A stretch of DNA of 18,139 bases, from the NCBI GenBank assembly GCA_938004075.1, contig CALKWP010000060.1:1-18139 (forward strand), in the 5' to 3' direction. Under the pieces are notes generated by a model. It searched no databases and was not told where the DNA came from. It saw nothing but the letters and a program-made list of their open reading frames with translations. This stretch comes from an uncultured Methanomassiliicoccales archaeon (lineage in GTDB: Archaea; Thermoplasmatota; Thermoplasmata; SG8-5). Below, in pieces: positions 5,000-11,460 of this stretch. A program made the translations under genes and the position numbers. Position 1 is the first letter of the stretch. The number at the start of each line of letters is the position of its first letter.

Positions 5000-7384
5000 C
5001 TGGGCCCTAAATCGAAGGAGGACAAGTCCACCTGTCAGGTCTGCGGCGGTCCCCTGGACTCTGCCACAGGCAAGTGCAAGCTATGCGGCAGCGGAGGCAT
5101 GGTTTCCGATAAGAAGCCCGGCAAGAAGATTCACGTGAATCTCGGCCCCAAGCCGTCATCAAAGCAAGATGTTTCTCAGGACGCAAAGCCGAAGCAGGAT
5201 GACAACGGCCTTTCAACCTGGCTTTCGGGCGAGGGCGGTGACGACGAGCTGGGAACATGGATGGGCGGCGAAAGCCCGTCCGGTCAGAAGCAGGAATCGA
5301 AAGCCCAGAAGCCAGCCGAACCCGCGACCAAGGAGGAGGGCCAGGACGCCCTCAGGAAATGGCTGAGCGGCGAGGACGAGACTCTTGAAGACTGGCTCGG
5401 AGGAGCGAAGCCAGTGAAACCGAAACCTGCCATGGATGTCGGCCCGGTCGGAAAGTCGCTCACCGAGAAGGACAAGCTTCTCGACAAGAGAGAGAACGCC
5501 CTGAAGGCCAAGGAAGATGAGCTGGAAGCCCTGAAGATAGAGGCAGAAGAGACCAAGAAAGCCATGTCGGAAGCAATAAAATCCATCGATGTGGGCGATT
5601 TCGATGCCATCAAGATTCTGGAGGAGAGCGCGCGCCTCAACAAAGAACTCAACATAGAGCAGAGGAAGCGCAAGCAGCTGGAAGAGGAGATTCAGCAGGT
5701 CAAGAAGGGAAGCCTGGCTGTAGTTAAATACGTCAAAGCTCAGCAGATGCAGGACAAGGGCGGCGCAGCCAAATCGCTCAAGAAAAAGCTCGATGAGGAG
5801 AAGGAGAAGATATCTAACCTGGAGGCAGAGCTGAAGAAGAACCAGGAGATAATCAAATCCTTGAAGGATGAGATCGGCAAGGGCCTGGACAAGCTTCCTC
5901 CCGAGATGAAGGATGCGAAGAAGCTAGCAATTGAAAATGCAGAGTTGAAGAAACTCGTCGAAGCTGCCGAAATGGAGCTTAAGCGCGCCAAAGAGAATTT
6001 TGAATCCAAGCTCAGGAGCGGCGCTTCTCAAGGCGATGCTGATATGGAATTCCAGCAGCGCATGGCCGCGGAATTGAGCGCCAAGGAGCAGGAATGGATA
6101 ACCAAGGAGGGCGAGCTCAAGCAGAAGATTATCGAATTAGAGGAAAAGCTTCATGGATTCGAGATTGACGATAAGCTGCGGCAGGAGAAGAAGGAGCTGT
6201 CAGGAAAATCCGATACCGAGATAAGCTCCGAGATGGAGATGAAGATTCGCGAATTACAAGTTAAAGAGAAATCGCTCCTGGTCAGGGAAGACGAGATTCA
6301 GCGGCTCAAGGAAAAGCTGAAGTCAATGGAAGCCGAGCTGAAGCAGGTCAAGGAGCCGTTGGCCTACAAGGAGGAGGAGATGCTCCGCCGCGAGGAGGAC
6401 CTTGTTTACAGGGAACAGATGCTCATGGCAGAACGCAGAAAAGTCGAGGAGGCCATGCGCGAATCCGGAAGCATGGAAGCCCACGAGATGAAGAAAAAGC
6501 TTGAGGAGCTCCAGATGGCCATCAACCGGAAGGAGGAGGAGATCCGGACCAAGGAGCAGTACCTCAGCGCCAAGTCTGAAGAACTCAAGATCCGCGAGAA
6601 AGGCCTCATCGAGGAAGAGATTGACGCGAGAGAAGAGGACCGCAAGATGGAGCTCAAGATAGAGAAGGTCAAGACCGGCGACCGCCGTCTGGACGACCTT
6701 CTGCTGGGCGGCATTCCATTCGGAACGAACATTCTCATCTACGGCCCGCCGTTCACAGGAAAGGAAGTCACAATCAACAGCTTCCTGGGCGAGGGCCTGG
6801 CGAAAGGCGTCCCTGCCATCGTGGTAATCACTGACAAGCTCCCGTCAGAAATTCGCGAGGAGATGATGTTCATAGTATCCGGGTTCGAGGAGTACGAGCG
6901 CCTGGGGCTGGTTAAATTCGTTGACGCATATTCCAGGAGCATCGGCATCGAGGACTCCGAGCACAACGTCATCTATGTCGATGAGCCGACAGACCATGCC
7001 AGCATAATGAAGGCCGTTGACGCAACCGCCAAGGAGCTCATGAAGACCCACAAGTATTACCGGCTCGCCTTCAGATCCATATCCACTCTGATCGCCTACC
7101 TGGATTCAAATGCCGCGTTCAAGTTCCTGCAGCCGTTCTGCGGCAAGAGGAAGCGCGACAGGGCGGTATGCATGTACTCGGTTGAGAAGGGAATGCACGA
7201 GGAACAGGATATCCAGATGATTGGCTCGATCATGGACGGAATGATTGATTACAAGGTCGAGCAGCTGAAGACTTTCCTCTCAATCAAGGGAATCTGCGAT
7301 GTGCAGTCCCGCGCCTTCATTGACTACACGCACAGCAAGCAGGGGCTGTCGATCGGGTCTTTCAGTTTGGATCATATACGTTGA
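5000..7384 (+). CDS. Coiled-coil protein with zinc ribbon and degenerate KaiC-like domain
   Basis: From an inferred CTG start the protein has about 794 residues; from the first ATG (5099) it has 761. Upstream of that ATG the same frame encodes a complete zinc ribbon, C-X2-C-X10-C-X2-C (Cys codons at 5033, 5042, 5075, 5084). The frame is closed by TGA at 4991, leaving only ATA 4997 or CTG 5000 as practical starts. A low-complexity segment then carries four motifs of the form L-x-x-W-L/M-S/G-G-E/A (5210-5407). A very long charged coiled coil covers about 5470-6660. The C-terminal domain (about 6660-7384) is KaiC/RecA-like: LLLGGIPFGTNILIYGPP, then FVDAYS and a DSLS-type region. Key residues differ from active KaiC: GKE replaces GKT, ITDK replaces the TTEE pair, and AFRS replaces VIDS at the Walker B strand. 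A scaffold or sensor role is inferred; the cellular partner is unknown. Nob1 follows after 9 bp, so the two are probably co-transcribed. Confidence 0.8.
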   Translation: MGPKSKEDKSTCQVCGGPLDSATGKCKLCGSGGMVSDKKPGKKIHVNLGPKPSSKQDVSQDAKPKQDDNGLSTWLSGEGGDDELGTWMGGESPSGQKQESKAQKPAEPATKEEGQDALRKWLSGEDETLEDWLGGAKPVKPKPAMDVGPVGKSLTEKDKLLDKRENALKAKEDELEALKIEAEETKKAMSEAIKSIDVGDFDAIKILEESARLNKELNIEQRKRKQLEEEIQQVKKGSLAVVKYVKAQQMQDKGGAAKSLKKKLDEEKEKISNLEAELKKNQEIIKSLKDEIGKGLDKLPPEMKDAKKLAIENAELKKLVEAAEMELKRAKENFESKLRSGASQGDADMEFQQRMAAELSAKEQEWITKEGELKQKIIELEEKLHGFEIDDKLRQEKKELSGKSDTEISSEMEMKIRELQVKEKSLLVREDEIQRLKEKLKSMEAELKQVKEPLAYKEEEMLRREEDLVYREQMLMAERRKVEEAMRESGSMEAHEMKKKLEELQMAINRKEEEIRTKEQYLSAKSEELKIREKGLIEEEIDAREEDRKMELKIEKVKTGDRRLDDLLLGGIPFGTNILIYGPPFTGKEVTINSFLGEGLAKGVPAIVVITDKLPSEIREEMMFIVSGFEEYERLGLVKFVDAYSRSIGIEDSEHNVIYVDEPTDHASIMKAVDATAKELMKTHKYYRLAFRSISTLIAYLDSNAAFKFLQPFCGKRKRDRAVCMYSVEKGMHEEQDIQMIGSIMDGMIDYKVEQLKTFLSIKGICDVQSRAFIDYTHSKQGLSIGSFSLDHIR

Positions 7385-7393
7385 GGCCAGTCC

Positions 7394-7864
7394 ATGCCCT
7401 ACGTTCTCGATGCCACAGCCATCCGCTCCGGCCTCTCAACCCAGGAAAAAGACCAGTTCTTCACAACCCCCAGCGTGGTGAACGAGGTCCGCCGAGGCAA
7501 GCAGGCCAGGGACCTGGAGCTGGCACTGGAGATTTCCATCACTGTGAAGATGCCGGAGCCGGAAGCACTGAAGCTGGTTATGGCGGCAGCCAGCCGCACC
7601 GGCGATGACGGCAGATTATCGCAAACGGACATCGATGTCCTCGCACTGGCCCTGGAGTTAATGGCGACCATAATTTCTGATGATTATTCTGTGCAAAACG
7701 TGGCTAAAATCCTGGACATCCCCTGCCAGGGCAATCTTGACGGCATCCGCAAGGTCATACACTGGACGTATCGATGCAAAGGCTGCGGCCGATACTATGA
7801 AGTGGCGCAACCGGACTGCCCGATATGCGGGAGCGAGGTCAGGACGGTGCGGAGGAAAGGGTAG
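7394..7864 (+). CDS. nob1: Nob1, PIN-domain endonuclease for 16S rRNA 3'-end maturation
   Basis: Nob1 cleaves the 3' end of pre-small-subunit rRNA during late ribosome assembly. The 156-residue protein is typical of compact archaeal Nob1. The PIN domain acidic residues are visible as Asp6 (VLDATAI), Glu31 (VVNEVRRG), Asp79 (LSQTDIDVLALAL) and Asp96/97 (ISDDYSVQNVA). A C-terminal zinc ribbon, C-X2-C-X10-C-X2-C (YRCKGCG ... CPICG), follows at about residues 128-145. This PIN-plus-ribbon order distinguishes it from VapC toxins, which lack the ribbon, and no antitoxin gene is present. It starts 9 bp after the KaiC-like gene, with gagg just upstream of the ATG. Confidence 0.93.
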   Translation: MPYVLDATAIRSGLSTQEKDQFFTTPSVVNEVRRGKQARDLELALEISITVKMPEPEALKLVMAAASRTGDDGRLSQTDIDVLALALELMATIISDDYSVQNVAKILDIPCQGNLDGIRKVIHWTYRCKGCGRYYEVAQPDCPICGSEVRTVRRKG

Positions 7865-7967
7865 GGGATGGATGGGGACGGCCGCCCCGTCGACGGAGTT
7901 GGTTCCAGCCTTTTTAATCATGCCTCGCCTGGATTACATCATATTATATCTGGAGGGCGGGGTAATG

Positions 7968-7990
7968 GACCAGATTTTTTGAATCTGGTC
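7968..7990. repeat. Perfect 9-bp hairpin in the Nob1 downstream gap
   Basis: gaccagatt (7968-7976) pairs with aatctggtc (7982-7990) around the loop ttttg. The palindrome cgtgtgacacg (7990-8000) abuts it. It lies about 100 bp after nob1, so it is not an obvious terminator for it. A TATA-like atattatatc lies at 7941-7950. The hairpin may be an end structure of the relic element that follows. Confidence 0.5.
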
Positions 7991-8012
7991 GTGTGACACG
8001 TTTAAAGTATCA

Positions 8013-8122
8013 TCCTTTGAAAGCCTCGGGCGTAAGCCCGTGGTGGGATTTAATCGACGTACAACCCGGTTCAGGGCCATGGCACCGACAAATCTGGCCC
8101 ACGCACTCCGGCACAACTAAAG
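8013..8122 (-). mobile_element. Probable TnpB 3'-end / right-end relic (IS200/IS605 family)
   Basis: Read on the minus strand, the segment has a GC hairpin (cgggc/gcccg, 8027-8040, flanked by two more pairs) followed by gaggctttcaaa. This resembles tnpB ends of the type hairpin, GAGGCTTCAA, where the omegaRNA scaffold ends. Short translated pieces just before it (SCAGVRGPDLSVPWP in one frame, HHGLTPEAFKG in another) look like a frame-broken TnpB tail. There is no zinc-finger or RuvC-like part, so at most the last hundred bases survive. This is a resemblance judged by eye, without a database comparison. Confidence 0.38.
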
Positions 8123-8133
8123 GATGAACGAAT

Positions 8134-8250
8134 AGCCCCCATGCAAGATCCACGTAATGTGTTTCGCCCAGCACACGAGATGCTGGGCGAGTACCTGCCA
8201 CCTCGGGGCTTGGCAGAATGGAGTTCTATAATGCCTCAGAATCCTGGGGC
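8134..8250. other. Hairpin-dense segment, possible structured RNA or element end
   Basis: A perfect 10-bp stem pairs tcgcccagca (8164-8173) with tgctgggcga (8181-8190). Around it agcccc (8134-8139) can pair with ggggct (8205-8210). ctgcca (8195-8200) can pair with tggcag (8211-8216), and that helix crosses the former, so the two are exclusive or form a pseudoknot. A further 7-bp stem with one G-U pair lies at 8233-8250. I find no signature of tRNA, SRP RNA or RNase P RNA on either strand. Together with the features on either side, this accounts for most of the 463-bp gap between nob1 and the DUF6015-like gene. Confidence 0.4.
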
Positions 8251-8263
8251 AAGCTCACTTGAT

Positions 8264-8300
8264 TCAATAAAAATTCAAAACCCGGCCCTCACAGGCCGGG
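8264..8300 (-). terminator. Likely intrinsic terminator of the DUF6015-like gene
   Basis: On the minus strand a perfect 7-bp GC stem (cccggcc/ggccggg, 8281-8300) is followed by ttttgaattttta. It begins 28 bp past the stop codon of the minus-strand gene at 8328. Confidence 0.55.
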
Positions 8301-8327
8301 CATGCAATAGCATTTTTCAGAATGCCA

Positions 8328-8759
8328 CTATTCGTCCTTTTCCGTAATCTTCCAGACATCGTCCGGAATTTCCTCGTATATGGACATGGCCTCTTCGGTG
8401 ATGGGGTCTATCTTGTGGCCACGGGTCCTTGAGAGGTCCAGTATCTTGTCCTTCCTGAAGATCCAGTAGTGGATGCGCCATTCCCGGCCATCATACAATG
8501 TGGTTTCTTCCCTCTCGGTTGTGAGCAGGCCGGAATCCTCCAGCATGTAGAATGCATCCCTGTCCTCCGGTTCGAGGATATTGTCAATTATGCGCTCGCT
8601 GTATCCGAAGAAGTTCATCACGTGCTGGGCCATATGCCTGGCCTCTTCCTCGGGCATGCTGCGTATGTCGTTCCGGATGCTGTTCCTGATGGCCCTCGTC
8701 AGGTCATCGACTGTCAGAGTTACGAACTCGCTTTGCATTGTCTTGGTCATTATTGCCAT
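8328..8759 (-). CDS. DUF6015-like small protein, function unknown
   Basis: The product has 143 residues, with no membrane segment and no cysteines. It has a helical N-terminal half containing MPEEEARHMAQHVMNFFGY and ERIIDNILEPEDRDAFYMLED. A short region follows with TTEREETTLYDGREWRIHYW, which reads like a wing-type beta hairpin. I recall the combination of I-DN-LEPEDRD-FYMLED and TEREETTLYDGREWRIHYW from DUF6015, a family of uncharacterised Thermoplasmata-type proteins. The layout resembles a winged-helix regulator, but I cannot assign a function. The ATG at 8759 is fixed by AGGTGA at 8764-8769 on the minus strand, 4 bases upstream. The gene is divergent from cdc6 and shares its intergenic region, with its own TATA box at 8811-8819. 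Confidence 0.7.
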   Translation of the reverse strand: MAIMTKTMQSEFVTLTVDDLTRAIRNSIRNDIRSMPEEEARHMAQHVMNFFGYSERIIDNILEPEDRDAFYMLEDSGLLTTEREETTLYDGREWRIHYWIFRKDKILDLSRTRGHKIDPITEEAMSIYEEIPDDVWKITEKDE

Positions 8760-8779
8760 AAGCTCACCTTATGATTGCG

Positions 8780-8856
8780 CCTGCCCCTCAGTCCTATCTA
8801 GCTTTCTCTATTATTTATAGATTACGATTGAATGTTATAAAAAGATGTGGGGCAGG
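8780..8856. other. Inverted repeat flanking AT-rich DNA upstream of cdc6 (possible origin element)
   Basis: cctgcccctca (8780-8790) and tgtggggcagg (8846-8856) form an 11-bp inverted repeat with one mismatch, consensus TG-W-GGGGCAGG. They enclose an AT-rich stretch (about 8808-8843). Archaeal origins often lie next to an orc1/cdc6 gene and have G-rich origin recognition boxes in inverted orientation around an unwinding region. The sequence does not match an ORB consensus that I can recall, and the AT-rich part also holds two TATA boxes, so the origin call is a hypothesis. Confidence 0.3.
8811..8819 (-). promoter_or_regulatory. TATA box of the DUF6015-like gene
   Basis: The minus strand reads tataaataa. 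A start site near 8789 would give a leader of about 30 nt that carries the Shine-Dalgarno AGGTGA at 8764-8769. A plus-strand gttataaaa at 8834-8842 is a possible second, upstream promoter for cdc6. Confidence 0.5.
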
Positions 8857-8894
8857 GAAGCCCATAGAGATCGTTGAGACACCCCATCAAAACC

Positions 8895-8901
8895 CTTATC
8901 T
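8895..8901 (+). promoter_or_regulatory. TATA-like box giving a leaderless cdc6 transcript
   Basis: cttatct is centred 26 bp before the ATG at 8924 and shares its core with the box upstream of the threonine dehydrogenase gene. This spacing supports the start at 8924. Confidence 0.45.
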
Positions 8902-8923
8902 GTCCCTCCGCAATCCCGTCTGC

Positions 8924-10096
8924 ATGGGGTTCGAAGACAGGCCACAGAAGATAATCTCGGATTTCGGCAAGCTTGATTTTGATTACGTCCCGGAGAAGCT
9001 GGTGCACAGGGACGGCCCGATGCAGTCCCTCTTCTCGACGCTGAAATCCTCGGTTGAGGACGGAACCAACCAGAGGTTCGCCATAACGGGTTCGGTGGGA
9101 ACTGGAAAATCCTCCCTGGCAAAGCGCTTCTGCCTTGATTTTCAGGATTGGGCGGCCAAAAAGGGCCAGCGTGTCGAGTTCGCCATCATGAACTGCAGGT
9201 CCCGGAATACGCCGTCGGCTGTCATGCTGAAAGTGATTGAAAGGTTCCAGCCGAACTTCCCGGACCGCGGCTTCTCTGTCACCGAGATGCTTGAGATACT
9301 GCGGAAGGACCTCAGCAAGGCCGGCACCCATCTGGTGGTGGTTCTGGACGAGGTCAATGTCCTCGTGAAGAAATCCGGTTCTGACTTGCTCTACAGCCTG
9401 TCCAGGTTCGATGACGAGCGCGTCACTGGCACCAGGCACAGCATTTCCCTGATAATGATTTCCCAGCAGCCGGTTACCGAGTTCCTGGATTCAGCGACCC
9501 TTTCTACGCTGAAGCGGTCCAACCAGATACTGCTGGACAAGTACTCAAGACCGGAACTTGCCGACATAGTGCGCCAGCGCGTGGAGCTGGCATTCCATCC
9601 CGGCACCGTGGATGATGACATAGTCGAGTTCATTGCAGATGTTTCTTCCGAATTCGGCGACGCCAGGTTCGCCATCGAGTTGCTGGAGAACGCCGGAAGG
9701 GCCGCTAACGATGACGGCCTCGATTCCGTTGGCCCGGAGAATGTCAGGGCCGCCAAAGCCCTCACTTATTCAGTTGTCACGGAGAACAAGCTGGCCTCAC
9801 TTGACAGGCAGAAGCAGCTGACACTATTGGGCATATCCAGGATGATGCGCAAGAAGTCGTTCGCCACCACCGGCGAGGCGGAGAAAGCTTACGCGGTTGC
9901 GTGCGAGGAGTTCGGCGAGAGGCCCAGGGGCCATACTCAATTCTGGGGATACCTTCAGGCGCTGGCGGACGTGGGATTGATTGGCCTGGGTCCCTCCGGA
10001 AAAGGCTTGCAGGGAAACACATCCATAATCACCCTCCCGGACATTCCGTGCAAAGTACTGGAGGCCAAGCTCCTTCAGGTGATGGAAGAGAAATAG
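8924..10096 (+). CDS. cdc6: Orc1/Cdc6 family replication initiator (AAA+ ATPase)
   Basis: Orc1/Cdc6 proteins bind origin DNA and load the MCM helicase in archaea. The 390-residue protein starts with the conserved FDYVPEKLVHRD segment. It has Walker A GSVGTGKS (56-63), Walker B VVVLDEVN (about 138-145), and the lid/sensor-2 segment FGDARFAIELLENAGRAA. The KYSRPELADIVRQRVELAF stretch (before sensor 2) matches the family's ILxxRxExAF-type motif. The C-terminal part (FWGYLQALADVGLIG, then a GKGLQGNTSIITL wing) is the winged-helix DNA-binding domain. The frame stays open upstream to 8771, but the ATG at 8924 is preferred because of a TATA-like box 26 bp upstream and normal family length. Three genes follow with almost no gap, suggesting an operon. 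Confidence 0.92.
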   Translation: MGFEDRPQKIISDFGKLDFDYVPEKLVHRDGPMQSLFSTLKSSVEDGTNQRFAITGSVGTGKSSLAKRFCLDFQDWAAKKGQRVEFAIMNCRSRNTPSAVMLKVIERFQPNFPDRGFSVTEMLEILRKDLSKAGTHLVVVLDEVNVLVKKSGSDLLYSLSRFDDERVTGTRHSISLIMISQQPVTEFLDSATLSTLKRSNQILLDKYSRPELADIVRQRVELAFHPGTVDDDIVEFIADVSSEFGDARFAIELLENAGRAANDDGLDSVGPENVRAAKALTYSVVTENKLASLDRQKQLTLLGISRMMRKKSFATTGEAEKAYAVACEEFGERPRGHTQFWGYLQALADVGLIGLGPSGKGLQGNTSIITLPDIPCKVLEAKLLQVMEEK

Positions 10097-10104
10097 GAGA
10101 GGAA

Positions 10105-10803
10105 ATGCTGGACAACAGAAAACTTCTGTACACCGTTACGGTGCTTGCTGTGATAGGTGTTCTGGGGCTTCTGGCTTATTCCGCCACACTGGGCGCGGTT
10201 GAATTGGATATTGCTGAAATCCAACGCTCCCACGAAGGCAGCGTCATAGTCACCAGTGGCATGGTCACGGATGCGCGGACGTTCCCCGGCGGCAGCGTCT
10301 CTCTAACTCTCAGCGACGTGAATGCCAGCGCCAGCGTGGGCATCTTCATATCGCCGGAAGTCGCCCAGGGCGTTGCAAACTGTAGCCTGATTCCCGGTTC
10401 GGTGCTCAGCGTTCGCGGCGTGATATCGTTCTACCTTGAAAAGCCGGAGATAACGATTTCCCGGCCTGGCGACATAACTTTGCTGGCCGAATCCGGAATC
10501 ATCGAATATGACCTCGGCGTTGTGATGAACGCAATCGAGCTTTTCGACAATATTGAGGTCACCACAACCGGGCAGATTACTGACATGAATGTGATTGCCT
10601 CGTCCGGGGAAATTCTCGGCACCAGCTTCACTTTGAAAGGAACAACTGATAACAGAACTTATTATCTTGATTGCATGTTCTATGACAAGGACCTCACTGC
10701 CCTTCATTCGGATTGGGACCGGGTTCGCGTCGCCGGCACAATCAATTACCAGCAGAACCGGGGATGCTGGCAGATGACTGTTGAGATAATAAATCCGGCA
10801 TGA
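10105..10803 (+). CDS. Membrane-anchored OB-fold protein, function unknown
   Basis: The protein has 232 residues. Residues about 7-29 (LLYTVTVLAVIGVLGLLAY) form a signal anchor, so the rest is probably outside the membrane. Two similar beta-rich units follow. The first contains GSVIVTSGMVTDARTFPGG, SLTLSDVNASASVGIFI and GSVLSVRGVISFY. The second contains EVTTTGQITDMNVIASSG, FTLKGTTDNRTYYLDCMFY and DRVRVAGTINYQ. The pattern of an opening GxV/GxI strand, a central sheet and a closing V-x-V-x-G strand is that of OB folds of the tRNA-anti or CcmE type. No haem-binding histidine is seen, so CcmE itself is unlikely. A ggagagg sequence overlaps the cdc6 stop and precedes the ATG by a few bases. Its stop overlaps the next start as ATGA. 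Confidence 0.6.
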   Translation: MLDNRKLLYTVTVLAVIGVLGLLAYSATLGAVELDIAEIQRSHEGSVIVTSGMVTDARTFPGGSVSLTLSDVNASASVGIFISPEVAQGVANCSLIPGSVLSVRGVISFYLEKPEITISRPGDITLLAESGIIEYDLGVVMNAIELFDNIEVTTTGQITDMNVIASSGEILGTSFTLKGTTDNRTYYLDCMFYDKDLTALHSDWDRVRVAGTINYQQNRGCWQMTVEIINPA

Positions 10804-11456
10804 GCGCAATGCAAACATTATTATTGCCAGACCGCAATCCAGTGTTCATGCAAGGCCTTGATGACATAGCATCCGACATCGAATCACGTTTGAACGAGAA
10901 AGAAGAGGTTCGTGAGGTCGCGCTAAAATCCTCCAGGACCATAGTTCGGATGTGCGGCATGGGAATCCGCGCCATGCATCTGGGCAATGACCCGGCTCCT
11001 GACATGGAGGAAGCCATGGAGGAGCTTCACAAGCTGATAGGCATCACAAGGGATTTTCCGGACCTGATGCATTCGGGGATTGTCGAGAGCGCCATGCAGG
11101 AATATGTTGAAGTGAAGGCGCTCTATGCTTACACCAAGGGCCAGCCTTTGCCGTCTCACGGAACCCTTGGGGTGACGCCGGAAGCATACATTCTCGGCAT
11201 CGGAGACCTGATAGGCGAGATTCGCCGGCTGGCCCTGGACAACATCCGAAAAGGAGCGGTGGGTGACGCAGCCAGCCACCTCGATAACATGGAGAAATTA
11301 TACGATTTTCTCATGAATTTCAATTATCCGGACAGCATGGTGGCAGTGAGGCGCAAACAGGACATTGCCCGCGGAATTCTCGAAAAGACAAGGGGCGATG
11401 TGACCAATGCCATACGCTCGCATTCCCTAGAGAAGATGCTTGCCAAGAAGAGGTAA
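10800..11456 (+). CDS. Translin family protein
   Basis: Translins are all-helical nucleic-acid-binding proteins that form octameric shells; with Trax some have RNase activity, and archaeal forms are thought to process or bind RNA or single-stranded DNA. The 218-residue product matches the family length. Diagnostic parts are VTPEAYILGIGDLIGEIRRLAL (about 121-142), then FNYPDSMVAVRRKQDIARGI and LEKTRGDVTNAIR near the end. Acidic residues needed for Trax-type nuclease activity cannot be confirmed by eye. The start ATG at 10800 overlaps the preceding TGA by 4 bp, indicating translational coupling; an internal ATG lies at 10812. The gene sits between the OB-fold gene and a histone-deacetylase-family gene. 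Confidence 0.85.
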   Translation: MSAMQTLLLPDRNPVFMQGLDDIASDIESRLNEKEEVREVALKSSRTIVRMCGMGIRAMHLGNDPAPDMEEAMEELHKLIGITRDFPDLMHSGIVESAMQEYVEVKALYAYTKGQPLPSHGTLGVTPEAYILGIGDLIGEIRRLALDNIRKGAVGDAASHLDNMEKLYDFLMNFNYPDSMVAVRRKQDIARGILEKTRGDVTNAIRSHSLEKMLAKKR

Positions 11457-11460
11457 CCGT

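Noticed and set aside
4929..5138. Plus-strand 69-codon frame over the start of the KaiC-like gene
   Set aside because: It overlaps, in another frame, the zinc ribbon that has four correctly spaced cysteines; its own product has no features and would destroy that reading.
7394..7864. VapC-type toxin reading of the PIN-domain gene
   Set aside because: The C-terminal zinc ribbon and lack of an antitoxin gene identify Nob1.
7966..7983. Five-codon reading frame after a ggaggg, ending in a hairpin loop (leader-peptide-like)
   Set aside because: No gene follows on the plus strand to be attenuated, and the nearest TATA would start transcription past the ATG.
8010..8201. 63-codon minus-strand frame ending HHGLTPEAFKG
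   Set aside because: Only the last part resembles a TnpB tail and the rest has no homologous look; treated as part of a relic, not as a functional gene.
8134..8210. tRNA-like 77-nt segment with a closing stem
   Set aside because: No T-loop GTTCRAA, no anticodon arm and a 10-bp internal stem in the wrong place.
8822..9439. 205-codon minus-strand frame
   Set aside because: Antisense to the Walker A/B region of cdc6 and covers its promoter; no family motif.
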